Numbered from the stretch's first letter, positions 35,274-48,735 are shown. The stretch is 64,000 nt of DNA from CAVSXS01 sp963767715 (GCA_963767715.1 CAVYFA010000009.1:372001-436000); one strand, 5' to 3'. Translations and numbers: made by a program. The notes: generated from the letters alone by a model not told the origin.

Positions 35274-36323
35274 TTACGGCTGAGGTGGCAGCGTCCCCAT
35301 CTGATATCCCGGTGGAACGCTCATATCCCACATGGAGCCGGAGACCTGTGAGGCAGGCATCATTTCGAGGTTGGTGTAGACAGGAGCGCCTGTGCCGGGG
35401 CCAACCGCTCCGCGCAGCACGTTCACCGGCATGTAGTGCATGTCGAGGAGGATCACGAGGCCGTTCTGGCCACGAATGCGGTAGACCGACTGGCCTCGAA
35501 AAGTATCTATACCGAGATAGCTTGCCTCGTGCGATTGCAATTCATTACGCAGTTCGTTGATGTTGAAGATCGAGTCATCAACGGACCACTGATTGGCTCC
35601 CATCTGGGCAATATGATGGATCGTATCCATACCGAGCATTTCCTTGTCGTTGCCCACCGCGACGACATCGAGCCGTCCATCCATTTTCGTCTCGACGTGC
35701 ATATTTCCGGTCGCCATCTCATGATAGCTCTCCACCTGGTAGAGCGTGCCATCCGCAGAGGTCCTGGTTTGGCTATGGTACAAGACATATTGGTTCCACG
35801 AGAGCGTCGATGGCAAAGCGAACGCCGATTGCGGGCCACCACCTATGCCGGGGATACCGAAAAAGTGGACGGAGGCGAAGAGCGCCAGGATAATTGCCGC
35901 CGCAGCGACCAGCTCGCCCACTATCCAGGTGAGCTTGCGACGATGTGCCACACGCCGGCTACGCCGCGCTGCTAGCGGCATGGGCATCTGTCCGGTACTG
36001 CGTTTGTGCTCCATGAGAGCGAATAAGGCGGCATCTACGTGGGGAGAAGGTGCGCTGGCCGCGAGACTGCCGAACAGGTGAGTAGCACGCTCGAGCGATT
36101 CGAATTCTCGACTGCACGCTGCGCAGGTAACGACATGCTCGGAGAGTTGCTCGACTTGCTGCGGCGTCAGGTCGTCGATGATAGCCAGATACAGGCGAAC
36201 GGTTGCACAGACATCTGGACCGATCTGACCCGCATTTGGTATCGGCGGTAAATCGTTCTGCATACTGCTAGCATTATCGGCGATGTTAGCGTCGTCGGTG
36301 CCGCTCATTTCTCCTGCTCCCAT
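35274..36323 (-). CDS. Membrane anti-sigma factor with zinc-finger domain
   Basis: 349 residues. The start at 36323 lies 2 bp after the sigma-factor stop; a later ATG (36308) with AGGAG close by is an alternative. Residues about 38-75 form an anti-sigma zinc finger (HVVTCAACSREFE, the H-x3-C-x2-C motif). A single membrane helix spans about 133-152 (LTWIVGELVAAAAIILALFA), so the finger is cytoplasmic and the rest outside. The 190-residue outer domain resembles the MucB/LolA-like outer-membrane lipoprotein-carrier fold (TLSWNQYVLYHSQTRTSADG, then YRIRGQNGLVILLDMHYMPV). It should hold the neighbouring sigma factor inactive until an envelope signal arrives. Confidence 0.85.
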   Translation of the reverse strand: MGAGEMSGTDDANIADNASSMQNDLPPIPNAGQIGPDVCATVRLYLAIIDDLTPQQVEQLSEHVVTCAACSREFESLERATHLFGSLAASAPSPHVDAALFALMEHKRSTGQMPMPLAARRSRRVAHRRKLTWIVGELVAAAAIILALFASVHFFGIPGIGGGPQSAFALPSTLSWNQYVLYHSQTRTSADGTLYQVESYHEMATGNMHVETKMDGRLDVVAVGNDKEMLGMDTIHHIAQMGANQWSVDDSIFNINELRNELQSHEASYLGIDTFRGQSVYRIRGQNGLVILLDMHYMPVNVLRGAVGPGTGAPVYTNLEMMPASQVSGSMWDMSVPPGYQMGTLPPQP

Positions 36324-36325
36324 AC

Positions 36326-36991
36326 TTAAGAATCCTCACTGATACGCTGGTACAACTCGGCAAAGATGCGCTTGGCACGAGAGATACGCGTAGCAGCAGC
36401 GTTCGGTGAAATCCCTATGATCCCTGCTATTTCCTGGTATGGTATGCCCTGTGCCGCGCTTAACACGAGTGCAACGGCATACTCGTGCGGCATGCGAGCA
36501 AGGGTCTTTTGAATATGCTCGCGTTCGCCAACTTCCGGGATACCCCCATCATCGGAGGGCAGATAAATCGCCTCCTGATCGTATCGAGCGTCGCTAGCAT
36601 CGTCATTCCATCTGCTGTGTGACAGCGGCCACCAGGAGATGCGTTTGCGCCGGCGCAACTGGTCAACGCACAAATTAGTGGCAATGCGATACAGCCAGGG
36701 CGACAGATTGCCCCGGTCGTACAGGTCATCCCAGGATAGATAGGCCCGCGTGAATACCTCTTGCGTGATATCGTCGGCATCTTCCTGGCTGCTTAGCAAA
36801 CGATAGACATAAGAGTGAATCGGCCGCTTGAATTTTTCGTAGAGCGCCCCAAAATCACTAATCCCGACTTCATCAAAACACGATGCAGCGTCAGGATGTG
36901 GCGATTCACTTGTTTTCTTTCTGTTCATAGCGGCACGTGATCTCTCCGTTTGCCGGGGGAGCTGCTCGGCGGTAGGCGCAGCTTTTTGCAT
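36326..36991 (-). CDS. ECF sigma factor
   Basis: 221 residues from the ATG at 36991 (GGGGAA just upstream); ATG 36928 and a longer frame to 37072 are alternatives, all outside the conserved core. Region 2: ALYEKFKRPIHSYVYRLL, DADDITQEVFTRAY and LSPWLYRIATNLCVDQLRRRKR. Region 4: ARMPHEYAVALVLSAAQGIPYQEIAGIIGISPNAAATRISRAKR. It directs RNA polymerase to alternative promoters. Its gene is nearly coupled (2 bp) to the anti-sigma gene, the normal regulatory pair. A Trp-rich linker separates the two regions. Confidence 0.92.
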   Translation of the reverse strand: MQKAAPTAEQLPRQTERSRAAMNRKKTSESPHPDAASCFDEVGISDFGALYEKFKRPIHSYVYRLLSSQEDADDITQEVFTRAYLSWDDLYDRGNLSPWLYRIATNLCVDQLRRRKRISWWPLSHSRWNDDASDARYDQEAIYLPSDDGGIPEVGEREHIQKTLARMPHEYAVALVLSAAQGIPYQEIAGIIGISPNAAATRISRAKRIFAELYQRISEDS

Positions 36992-37224
36992 GAATTCCCC
37001 GGCGGGCCATGCTGGTAGTATACCAGGAATGGCAACGGAAAAGCACGTGTCGATCTCGATTGATCCTGCCATAGTTTTCTATTGGCCTGGCACGTATTAC
37101 GAGCCAGGAGACACCGGTACGAAACGAAGAGAAGCCAGCTCATCAGCTTGTTCATTATCCATACACGCTCATGAAGACGGAGTTTTACAAGAATGCTTTT
37201 GTTAAAATTTGCCGCAAAAACCTA

Positions 37225-37253
37225 TTGACAAAGCATAGAGGCTATGGCATAAT
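37225..37253 (+). promoter_or_regulatory. rRNA operon promoter
   Basis: TTGACA (37225-37230), 17-bp spacer, CATAAT (37248-37253), about 380 bp before the 16S gene, giving a long leader like other rrn operons. Confidence 0.75.
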
Positions 37254-37502
37254 ACAAAAGTCGTCACGTATGACAGGGAACTACGTCTGGTCAGCAAACC
37301 CCAAAAAGGTTTTCTCCCAACAATTTAAGAACCCAGGATTCGTATGCACCTTTTCGGGAAAAGAACTCCTGGCTTCTCTCTCTGTCTCTTTATGATGATA
37401 CAGAAGCAGGTTAACATCTGTTTCGTCGAGGACCTTGACAACTGAAGAGTGGAATGCAGAACAGTGACTGGGAGGTCTGCGTACAACGCGTGCGGGCCCC
37501 AG

Positions 37503-37518
37503 GTCCTGTCAATTCACG
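37503..37518 (+). repeat. Left arm of a possible 16S processing stem
   Basis: GTCCTGTCAATTCACG is complementary to 39225-39240 at 13 of 16 positions; the two arms flank 16S. The pairing is imperfect, so this is suggestive only. Confidence 0.4.
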
Positions 37519-37634
37519 AACAACATGAGACATCTGCGAGCATGCCACGAGTTCCCAACAGGAGCGCGTGGCCTGGATCGCGACAGACATCACACACGAC
37601 GCGCACTGCCTGGCAGTGCGCATCACGATAGCGA

Positions 37635-39144
<1,510 letters not shown>

Positions 39145-39224
39145 GGGACGCTGGCCGCTTCCCAAAGCGGGCCTATCCCAGGTCGGTCGGTCTTGCCTCG
39201 CCAAGAGGCAGGGCCGCACGAGGA

Positions 39225-39240
39225 CGTGAAGACACAGGAC
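39225..39240 (+). repeat. Right arm of a possible 16S processing stem
   Basis: CGTGAAGACACAGGAC pairs with 37503-37518 (13 of 16), enclosing 16S. Confidence 0.4.
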
Positions 39241-39336
39241 GAGGGACCGCCAGCGTGTGCGCGGACCAAGCCCAGCACTGCGCTGCTTCCACTTTCCAGT
39301 TGCCGGGGTTCCCGGCTTGGACCTTAAGAACCGAAT

Positions 39337-39363
39337 AAACATTATTACTTCAATTTTGCCGAG
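39337..39363 (+). repeat. Left arm of the 23S processing stalk
   Basis: This 27-bp stretch is complementary to 42588-42614 at 26 of 27 positions. The two arms enclose the 23S gene and would form the RNase III-type double-stranded processing stalk. Confidence 0.8.
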
Positions 39364-39492
39364 GGCAGAAAGAACGAATGAAGACGCGGCTCGTCCGCCT
39401 TAGTGCGAGACGAGCCCACGAGGCAAGTCGCCTGGCGGTTCGCCGCTGCTACACCGTGTAGACACACTACCAAGCAGCAGCTAGTGGAGCCG

Positions 39493-42494
<3,002 letters not shown>

Positions 42495-42587
42495 CTCTGT
42501 ATGGCTGTGGCTGCGGCATATGTTGTCGCGATGTTTAGCCGGCGGGCCGCCAGGTAACTTTCCTCGGAGAGCTTCAGGAGTCCTGGT

Positions 42588-42614
42588 CTCGGCAAAATTG
42601 AGGTAATAATGTTT
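42588..42614 (+). repeat. Right arm of the 23S processing stalk
   Basis: Pairs with 39337-39363 with a single mismatch, just downstream of the 23S 3' end. Confidence 0.8.
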
Positions 42615-42621
42615 TTCGGTT

Positions 42622-42652
42622 GGGCGCAATATCATCTATTGCGCCCATTTTT
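42622..42652 (+). terminator. rRNA operon terminator
   Basis: A 10-bp stem, GGGCGCAATA / TATTGCGCCC with a 5-nt loop, followed by ATTTTTG. It closes the operon directly after 23S, so there is no room for a 5S gene. Confidence 0.88.
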
Positions 42653-42708
42653 GTTATGGCGGATAATACATACATTGAGCGAGGTACGTCACCGGACAGG
42701 GCGCAGCT

Positions 42709-43548
42709 ATGCTGATTGACTTTCACACACACATTTTCCCTCCCGACATCCAGAAACGCCGCGAAGTATATTGCGCGCGCGATCACTGGTTTGGCGAGCT
42801 CTATAGTAATCCGCGAGCTACGATAGCTACCGCCGACGATCTTGTTGCCGAGATGGACGAATCAGGGGTTGATGTTACCGTGACTTTCTCCTTTGGCTGG
42901 ACCGATGCGGCTTTGATCGCTGAGACGAACAGTTACGTGATCGAGGCGATGCGCCGCTATCCGGGGCGCATCAAGGGTATGGCAGTCTCGCTGCCTACCA
43001 GCAGCGACGCGGCGATTTATGAACTCGAACGCTGTGCTCAGGCAGGCATGATCGGCCTGGGTGAGTTGATGCCGCATGGTCAGGGTTACAAGCTGAGCGA
43101 CATTGCCCTGCTCGCGCCTTTGATAGAGGTGGTTCGACGCTACCGGCTACTCGTGCTGGCGCATTGCAGCGAGCCGGTCGGCCATCTTTATCCCGGCAAA
43201 GGCAACGTATCGCTTCCTGATATCGTAGCCTTTCTCAATGCCTTTCCCGACATTCGCTTCATCGCGTCGCACTGGGGTGGAGGGCTGCCTTTTTATACAT
43301 TAATGCCGGAGATACAGACCATTACCTCCAATGTATGGTATGATACTGCTGCTACGATGTACCTATATCGCTCTAACATATTTCCTGCAGCGGCAACGCT
43401 GGTTGGCGCCGAGCGCATCCTGTTCGCCAGCGACTATGGCCTGCTGCGTCAGAAGCGCGTTATCGACCATATTGCGCAATCGGGCCTGGATGAAGAGTCG
43501 CTCAGGCGAATTCTGGGGGAGAACGCGCGGCAATTATTAGGGTTATAA
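42709..43548 (+). CDS. Amidohydrolase-family metal-dependent hydrolase (COG2159)
   Basis: 279 residues. The amidohydrolase barrel opens with IDFHTHIFPP, the metal-binding HxH of strand 1. Further metal or catalytic positions are VLAHCSEPVG (His, strand 5), IRFIASHWGGGLPFY (His, strand 6) and FASDYGLLR (Asp, strand 8). This is the order seen in the ACMS decarboxylase/TIM-barrel hydrolase group. The reaction cannot be named: the family holds decarboxylases and hydrolases of cyclic compounds. It is 3 bp from the next gene, so it is in an operon with the metallo-beta-lactamase-fold protein. Confidence 0.85.
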   Translation: MLIDFHTHIFPPDIQKRREVYCARDHWFGELYSNPRATIATADDLVAEMDESGVDVTVTFSFGWTDAALIAETNSYVIEAMRRYPGRIKGMAVSLPTSSDAAIYELERCAQAGMIGLGELMPHGQGYKLSDIALLAPLIEVVRRYRLLVLAHCSEPVGHLYPGKGNVSLPDIVAFLNAFPDIRFIASHWGGGLPFYTLMPEIQTITSNVWYDTAATMYLYRSNIFPAAATLVGAERILFASDYGLLRQKRVIDHIAQSGLDEESLRRILGENARQLLGL

Positions 43549-43551
43549 TCT

Positions 43552-44412
43552 ATGCGGGTCGTGTCATTAGGAAGTGGAAGCAGCGGCAATGCCCTGCTGA
43601 TTGAGGCAGGGCCACAGGGCCGCACCAGCATATTGATCGATGCCGGCTTTCAGGGCCGTGTGCTTGCTGAACGCCTTCGGCGGGCAGGCATAGCGCCTGG
43701 AGGACTTGCGGGTATACTTGTTACGCACGAGCACATCGACCACGTTCTCGGCCTCTCATACTTTATGAAGCGCTACGCAGTGCCTGCTATCGCAGACCCG
43801 CGCACGCTCTCCGCCATTAAGCAAGCTTTTGCCAACGAGCCTGGCCTGGACGCGCCGGATGTCATCGAACATGATTCCAGTGCGCTGCCCGTTGGCTCGC
43901 ACATGACGATCGGCGATATCGAGGTGCGCTCCTTCCCCGTCTCGCACGATGCGGTCGCTCCCTGCGGCTACCTATTGAGCGCGGGAGGATGCCGTGTGTG
44001 CATAGTGATCGATACCGGCGAGGTAACGGATGTGATGCTGGAAGCGATCAGCCAGGCCGACCTGCTGGTACTGGAGTCAAATCATGACCGTGAGCGCCTG
44101 CTGCGCGGCCCGTATCCCTATCATCTCAAGCAACGCATCCTTAGTCCATCTGGGCATCTTTCCAATGACCAAGCGGCCGGGGCTGTGTTGCGTACCTGGC
44201 GCAGTGATGGCGTGCGCTGGCTCTGGCTTTCCCACCTGAGCCGCACGAACAATACGCCCCGCCTGGCGCTGGAGACGATGCGTATGCGCCTGGCGGAGGC
44301 GAAGGCCAACGCTGCCCAGGTGCATCTCTCCGTCCTGCCACCCGGCATGGGCGGCGAGTGGGATTCGAGACAACTTTGGCAGCAGGATGCTCTATGGGAG
44401 ATGCAAGGATGA
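43552..44412 (+). CDS. Metallo-beta-lactamase-fold hydrolase (WalJ/YycJ-like)
   Basis: 286 residues. The N-terminus VVSLGSGSSGNALLIEAG is the hallmark of the YycJ/WalJ branch. The di-metal site is present: THEHIDHVLGL (H-x-H-x-D-H), His in FPVSHDAVAPCG, the Asp in CIVIDTGEVTD and the final His in LWLSHLSRTNNTP. YycJ proteins are exonuclease-like and linked to cell-wall/DNA metabolism in Firmicutes. The partner genes walKR are not here. It follows the amidohydrolase by 3 bp and precedes the small membrane protein by 13 bp, so the three form one operon. Confidence 0.9.
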   Translation: MRVVSLGSGSSGNALLIEAGPQGRTSILIDAGFQGRVLAERLRRAGIAPGGLAGILVTHEHIDHVLGLSYFMKRYAVPAIADPRTLSAIKQAFANEPGLDAPDVIEHDSSALPVGSHMTIGDIEVRSFPVSHDAVAPCGYLLSAGGCRVCIVIDTGEVTDVMLEAISQADLLVLESNHDRERLLRGPYPYHLKQRILSPSGHLSNDQAAGAVLRTWRSDGVRWLWLSHLSRTNNTPRLALETMRMRLAEAKANAAQVHLSVLPPGMGGEWDSRQLWQQDALWEMQG

Positions 44413-44425
44413 AGGAAAATGTTCT

Positions 44426-44836
44426 ATGAGGACATCAACAACATCACGATCGAGAAAACTCTTACTCTATATTGTTCTTCCGCCACTACTGTTCGCGGTG
44501 GCAATCGTGCTGGTAGTATTTTTGTACCTGCGCTTTCACTCACCGGTGGAACTGGATGTGACGGCGAGGGGCTTCACGCATAGCACCGTTGAAATTACCG
44601 AAGGCGAGATTGTTCACATCGTCAACCAATCAAACGCCGTGCAGGTATTATGCCTGGGCCAGGACAGGGTCTGCGATGTGAGCGCCCTGGCTCCCACAGT
44701 GCTGAAGTCCCCTGGCGCGCGGCTGGCTCCTGGCGCATCCGTCGATGTAGCTTTTCAACTATATGGAACCTACAATGTGACCAGCACAAGCGTGTCGGGG
44801 GTGAATCTGGAGATTACTGTAGATGCCGGGGGATAG
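44426..44836 (+). CDS. Small membrane-anchored protein with a cupredoxin-like domain
   Basis: 136 residues from the ATG at 44426 (AAGGAAAA upstream). One membrane helix at about 14-38 (IVLPPLLFAVAIVLVVFLYL) is followed by an outside beta domain: FTHSTVEITEGEIVHIVNQS resembles the opening strands of cupredoxins (the VEIKAGDTVTFVN pattern), and the end GTYNVTSTSVSGVNLEITV is the matching closing strand. The Cys pair (LCLGQDRVCD) could be a disulfide. The His/Cys/His copper ligands are not present in the usual order, so copper binding is doubtful. It is the last gene of the operon starting at 42709 and ends 4 bp from the convergent kinase gene. Confidence 0.6.
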   Translation: MRTSTTSRSRKLLLYIVLPPLLFAVAIVLVVFLYLRFHSPVELDVTARGFTHSTVEITEGEIVHIVNQSNAVQVLCLGQDRVCDVSALAPTVLKSPGARLAPGASVDVAFQLYGTYNVTSTSVSGVNLEITVDAGG

Positions 44837-44839
44837 CGG

Positions 44840-47110
44840 TTACGCTCTTCCCTTCAAATGTACCGCCTGCCGTTCCGCGAAGGTGGCTTCCTGGCGGCGG
44901 CGCAGGCCCTTGAGGGCATCGGCCTTGCGCAGCCAGTGATCAGGATCGTCTGGGCGCAGATGGATGGCTTCGTCGGCGGAACGCAGAGCCTCGTCGTAGC
45001 GACCCAGGCGATGCAAGACGAGCGATTTATTGTGCCAGGCGGTGGCCAGACGTGGGTTGTATTGGAGAGCTCGTTCGTAAGAGAGCAGGGATTCGCCGTA
45101 GTTTTTGAGGTTATAGAGGGTGTTGCCCCTGCCATTCCAGGCCAGGGCGAACTTGGGATCGATATCGAGTGCGTAATTATAGGCTGTGAAGGCATCGTAG
45201 AGGCGTCCCATTTTGCGCAGCACGCCTGCTTTGCCGTTCCAGGCGGCAACCAGGCGCGGGTTGAGCTGAAGGGCGCGTTCGTACGATTGGAGCGCTCCAT
45301 TAAAATCGCCGAGTTCGTCCAGCACGTTGCCGCGCCTGTTCCAGGCATCGGCAAAGGTATCATCGATGCCGATCGCCTGCTCATAGAGGGTGAGAGCCTG
45401 CTTGAGCTTGCGCTGGCCATAGAGCGCCTGCCCCTTGCCGAAAAGGGCATGTGCGTTATTGTTGTCGAGATCGAGCGCCTCTTGAAAGGCCTTTTGCGCT
45501 TCTTTGAAACGCCCCAATTCGTAGAGCACCAGCCCTTTGTTGTTCCATGCCTGGATGAGCAGCGGGTCCTGGCGCAAAGACATATCGAAGGCATCGAGGG
45601 CCAAGGCCGTGCGTCCCAGGGCGTTGAGCGTGGCGCCTTTGCCGTTCCACGCGGCGGCGTTGTTGGGATCGAGTTCGATAGCGCGTTCGAAGGCGACCAG
45701 GGCCTCCTGCTGACGCCGCAGCCTGCTGAGAGCTGTGCCTTTGCCATTCCAGGAGGTGACAAGCATCGGGTTGAGTTGCAAGGCACGTTCAAAGGAAGTG
45801 AGTGCATCCTGGTGCTGAGCACGTAGGCCCTGTGTCAGCCCATAACCTTGCCAGGCAAAGGCGTTGGTGTTATCATTCTGCAGCGCCCGGTTATAGAGCG
45901 TCATAGCCTCGTCCAGGCGCTTCTGCGAATACGCGTGGTATGCCTGCTCCAGCAGGGGATCGGTCGCGTTCTGCATCGCCCCCACGAGCATAGCAGGCGT
46001 CATTTTTGTAGTGGCGCGTTCCAGCGCCTGCAAGACTTCCTGCGCGCTGGCGGGTCTGCGCTCGCTATCCATCTCCAGCATGCGCTTCAGCAAGGTTTCG
46101 AGGGCAGGATTAACGGCTGAATTTACCTGAGAGGCCGGACGGAAGAAGAACGGTTGCTCGCTCGGATCCAGGCCGGTTAGCAGGTGATGCAGCAAGGCCC
46201 CCAGGCTGTAAATATCCGAGCGCGGACTGCTCTGCGCCTTGCCATACTGCTCGGGCGCGGCGTAGCCGGGTGAGCCGAGGGCGACGGTGTCGTGCTGCTT
46301 ACCGGGTTTGAAGATGCGCGCAATGCCGAAATCGATCAGGTAAATATGCCCGTTATCGCCGATCATGACATTGGCCGGCTTAAGGTCGCGGAAGATGATA
46401 GGTGGCTGGTGGGTGTGCAGGTAGCTCAGCACGTCACACAGCTCTGCCGCCCATCTGACCACCTGCTCCACGGGAAGTGGTCCACCGCCGACTTTCTCCA
46501 GATAGTCTTCCAGAGTCTGCCCTTCGATAAAGTCCATAACGAGATACGAGCGTTCATTTTCCGTGAAATGCTCGTAAATGCGCGGCAGGTTGGGATGCAG
46601 CAAGTCGGCCAGCAGGTGCGCTTCGTGTTCAAAGGCAGCTTCAGCCTCCTTGAGGCGAGCCGGTGGCAGGCCCGCCCGGCTCATCTCTTTCAATGCGACT
46701 GGACGATTGTTCAGCTTTGTATCGGCGGCCTTATAGACCGCTCCCATGCCACCCTGGCCAATGCGGCTGAGCAACTGATAGCGGCCGGCCAGCATGATGT
46801 GCTCGGCCAGAGTACCCGTGCCGCGCTGGAAGGGGAGCAGCGAGGAGCAATGCTGGCAGAAACGCGCCCCGGGTGGATTTGCCGCGCCGCAGTCATCACA
46901 AAAGAGCGCTTCGGTTGTCACTCCATTCGCCGCAGTCGGTTGTGTCACCGGCGTGCCGGGCTCATCTTGCTCAGCGGCATCCTTTGGCGCTGTTGGTGAT
47001 GTATCGGGAGTCGCCGCCTCATCATGGTTTGTCATATCTATAGGAACGGCCGCACCTGCCTGATCTGGCGCCTCGTCTATCTGTTGTTCATGGTCGTCTA
47101 CTTCTTCCAT
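44840..47110 (-). CDS. Zinc-ribbon Ser/Thr protein kinase with TPR repeats
   Basis: 756 residues in three parts. Residues about 70-92 form a double zinc ribbon (FCDDCGAANPPGARFCQHC). Residues about 108-370 are a Hanks-type kinase: Gly-rich loop IGQGGMGAVYKA, Lys in PVALKEM, IIFRDLKPANVMI (the catalytic Asp is kept, but the usual His of HRD is Phe), DFG as IDFGIARI, and APE in GYAAPEQYG. Residues about 390-750 contain about ten TPR units with the repeated pattern W-x-G-x-G and LD-P. There is no membrane helix. The enzyme would phosphorylate partners held by the TPR scaffold. The acidic N-terminal 65 residues are disordered. Confidence 0.93.
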   Translation of the reverse strand: MEEVDDHEQQIDEAPDQAGAAVPIDMTNHDEAATPDTSPTAPKDAAEQDEPGTPVTQPTAANGVTTEALFCDDCGAANPPGARFCQHCSSLLPFQRGTGTLAEHIMLAGRYQLLSRIGQGGMGAVYKAADTKLNNRPVALKEMSRAGLPPARLKEAEAAFEHEAHLLADLLHPNLPRIYEHFTENERSYLVMDFIEGQTLEDYLEKVGGGPLPVEQVVRWAAELCDVLSYLHTHQPPIIFRDLKPANVMIGDNGHIYLIDFGIARIFKPGKQHDTVALGSPGYAAPEQYGKAQSSPRSDIYSLGALLHHLLTGLDPSEQPFFFRPASQVNSAVNPALETLLKRMLEMDSERRPASAQEVLQALERATTKMTPAMLVGAMQNATDPLLEQAYHAYSQKRLDEAMTLYNRALQNDNTNAFAWQGYGLTQGLRAQHQDALTSFERALQLNPMLVTSWNGKGTALSRLRRQQEALVAFERAIELDPNNAAAWNGKGATLNALGRTALALDAFDMSLRQDPLLIQAWNNKGLVLYELGRFKEAQKAFQEALDLDNNNAHALFGKGQALYGQRKLKQALTLYEQAIGIDDTFADAWNRRGNVLDELGDFNGALQSYERALQLNPRLVAAWNGKAGVLRKMGRLYDAFTAYNYALDIDPKFALAWNGRGNTLYNLKNYGESLLSYERALQYNPRLATAWHNKSLVLHRLGRYDEALRSADEAIHLRPDDPDHWLRKADALKGLRRRQEATFAERQAVHLKGRA

Positions 47111-47171
47111 ACGAATTTCTATCCATCATATGTGATCTTTTGTCTTTTGTATTATACGCTATCAGGCTACC

Positions 47172-48074
47172 CTACTTTCCCGTCTCCGCTGTTGATTTTG
47201 GTCGCTGCAACACTGCCCACAGCCGTAGCCACTCTTCTATAGAGAGCGTTTCGGCGCGGCGGCTGGGGTCGATGTTCGCGGTGGCAAGGCAGGCGCGTAT
47301 CTCTTCGTTTTTGCGATGCAAGTGATGGGTCAGCGCGTTGTGCAACTGTTTGCGTTTTTCGGCGAAACCGGCCTGGACGACGCGAAAAAAGCTGTCGCGT
47401 TCCTTACGGGTCAGAGGGGGCCGATCGTTTACCTCTACGCGCAGGATGGCGGAATCGACCTTCGGTGCGGGGTAAAAGGCGCGAGCCGGCACTCTGGCGA
47501 CAATTTCTGGTTTACCGTAGAACTGGATGCTGACGCCCAACAGGCTCAGATCACCCGGCCCAGCCACAATGCGCTGAGCTACTTCGAACTGCACCATCAC
47601 AACCAGCAAGTGCGGCGGATTTTCGCTCTCCAGGAAGTGGCGAAAGGTCGGAGCGGTAATGTAAAACGGGAGGTTAGCCACCAGCTTATAGTGTTCCTGG
47701 CCGAAAACCTCACACGGGTCGAGGTCGAGCAGGCTGCGCGTCACCAGTTCAACATTTTGATAATGGCCCGTGGTTTTGCGCAGCAAGGCGATCATGTCGC
47801 GTTCGATCTCGACAGCAACAACACGACGCGCCTGCTTTGCCAGTTCGCGCGTCAGGACACCCGTTCCCGCGCCAACCTCTAACACCTCGTCGCCAGGATC
47901 GAGACGCGCGGCATCAACTATCTGCCGCAGGATCGCACGATCCACCAGAAAATTTTGCCCAAACGATTTGTTTGGGCGCATGTTATGGGCATAGAGCAGG
48001 TTGCGCAGTTCGTGTAAGTCGGTCAGGTCTATATCTTCAAACGCCGCGAGGACGTTGTGGTCAATCTCTGTCAA
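47172..48074 (-). CDS. rsmA: 16S rRNA adenine-N6 dimethyltransferase
   Basis: 300 residues. Motifs of the KsgA family are complete: KSFGQNFLVDRAILRQIVDAA, the SAM-binding EVGAGTGVLTREL, VVAVEIERDM and the catalytic NLPFYIT. The C-terminal domain has KVDSAILRVE. It dimethylates the two adenosines near the 3' end of 16S rRNA. It has a 20-residue N-terminal extension with Asp/Glu residues. It is located 61 bp upstream of the kinase gene in the same direction. A palindromic repeat lies about 30 bp before its start. Confidence 0.95.
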   Translation of the reverse strand: MTEIDHNVLAAFEDIDLTDLHELRNLLYAHNMRPNKSFGQNFLVDRAILRQIVDAARLDPGDEVLEVGAGTGVLTRELAKQARRVVAVEIERDMIALLRKTTGHYQNVELVTRSLLDLDPCEVFGQEHYKLVANLPFYITAPTFRHFLESENPPHLLVVMVQFEVAQRIVAGPGDLSLLGVSIQFYGKPEIVARVPARAFYPAPKVDSAILRVEVNDRPPLTRKERDSFFRVVQAGFAEKRKQLHNALTHHLHRKNEEIRACLATANIDPSRRAETLSIEEWLRLWAVLQRPKSTAETGK

Positions 48075-48103
48075 TGAACTACTCTTTGCAGCTATACAAA
48101 TTC

Positions 48104-48133
48104 CGTAGGGACGCGATGAATCGCGTCCCTACG
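48104..48133. repeat. REP-like palindrome
   Basis: A perfect 14-bp inverted repeat around a 2-nt centre (CGTAGGGACGCGAT / ATCGCGTCCCTACG). The sequence type, TAGGGACGCGAT, resembles highly iterated palindromes I know from cyanobacterial genomes; it sits between two same-strand genes. Confidence 0.75.
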
Positions 48134-48138
48134 TTGAT

Positions 48139-48735
48139 TTACCATCCCCACGGACCACGCCGGTAACGACCACGCCCACCTCTACGAAACGCGCTGAAAA
48201 TCATCAACAGGATGAAGAGAGGGAAAAACAATGACCCAAAAACCAATCCTAACAGGTGTCCCGCGCCGTAGAATAGGTAGCCATGACTGAACATGGTCAA
48301 CGAACTTATCAAGATCAGCAAAAGCAGGATGCCGCCAAAGCGGAATGGCTTGCGGGCCTGGATCTGCGGGCGCGCCCAGGGCGGAACCCCCTGCTGGTTC
48401 ATATTGTTCTGCGCGGAAGAATTGTAAGGATTGTACCCCTGCTCGTAAGCATCACCGTCGTAGGGATTATACTGGTACTGCGGTGTCTGCATCTGCTGCT
48501 GCGCCGGCTGCGTATATTCGCTGGCCGAATCGAACGGCTGCTGATTGGCATATGCATCCTGCGCCTGGTAGCCGGCCTCATATTCGTAACTGGAAGGGGG
48601 CTCATCTCTCGGCGCCGCCTCGTCGCCGCTATTACCCGCCCAGTGATACGGATACACCGATATTTCCTCTTCGTTCTCAGGCTGGTGTTGGCCTTGTTGA
48701 TCCTGCGGCCCGGGAACAAATTCTTGCTGGCTCAT
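48139..48735 (-). CDS. Gln/Tyr-rich membrane protein
   Basis: 198 residues from the ATG at 48735, where AAAGGAG is 7 nt upstream (an adjacent ATG at 48738 is also possible). Residues 1-125 are low-complexity, rich in Gln, Pro, Tyr and Glu (NPYDGDAYEQGYNPYN). Two membrane helices follow: GGILLLLILISSLTMF (about 130-147) and LLGLVFGSLFFPLFILLMIF (about 157-178). It ends in an Arg/Gly-rich tail (RRGGRGRYRRGPWGW). I do not recognise the family. Function unknown; it is probably a peripheral regulator or scaffold at the membrane. It is divergent from the PBP gene. Confidence 0.75.
   Translation of the reverse strand: MSQQEFVPGPQDQQGQHQPENEEEISVYPYHWAGNSGDEAAPRDEPPSSYEYEAGYQAQDAYANQQPFDSASEYTQPAQQQMQTPQYQYNPYDGDAYEQGYNPYNSSAQNNMNQQGVPPWARPQIQARKPFRFGGILLLLILISSLTMFSHGYLFYGAGHLLGLVFGSLFFPLFILLMIFSAFRRGGRGRYRRGPWGW

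Larger units (their letters stand above)
36992..37634 (+). other. rRNA operon promoter and leader region
   Basis: 643 bp between the sigma gene and 16S. It holds the rrn promoter (listed separately), a T-rich stretch at about 37370-37395 and a CTTGACAACTGAAGAG element (about 37434) that resembles the boxA-type leader of other Gram-positive rrn operons. No protein gene is supported. Confidence 0.6.

Noticed and set aside
42495..42708. 5S rRNA gene after 23S
   Set aside because: Neither the length nor the conserved 5S core is present, and the operon terminator comes about 130 bp after 23S.
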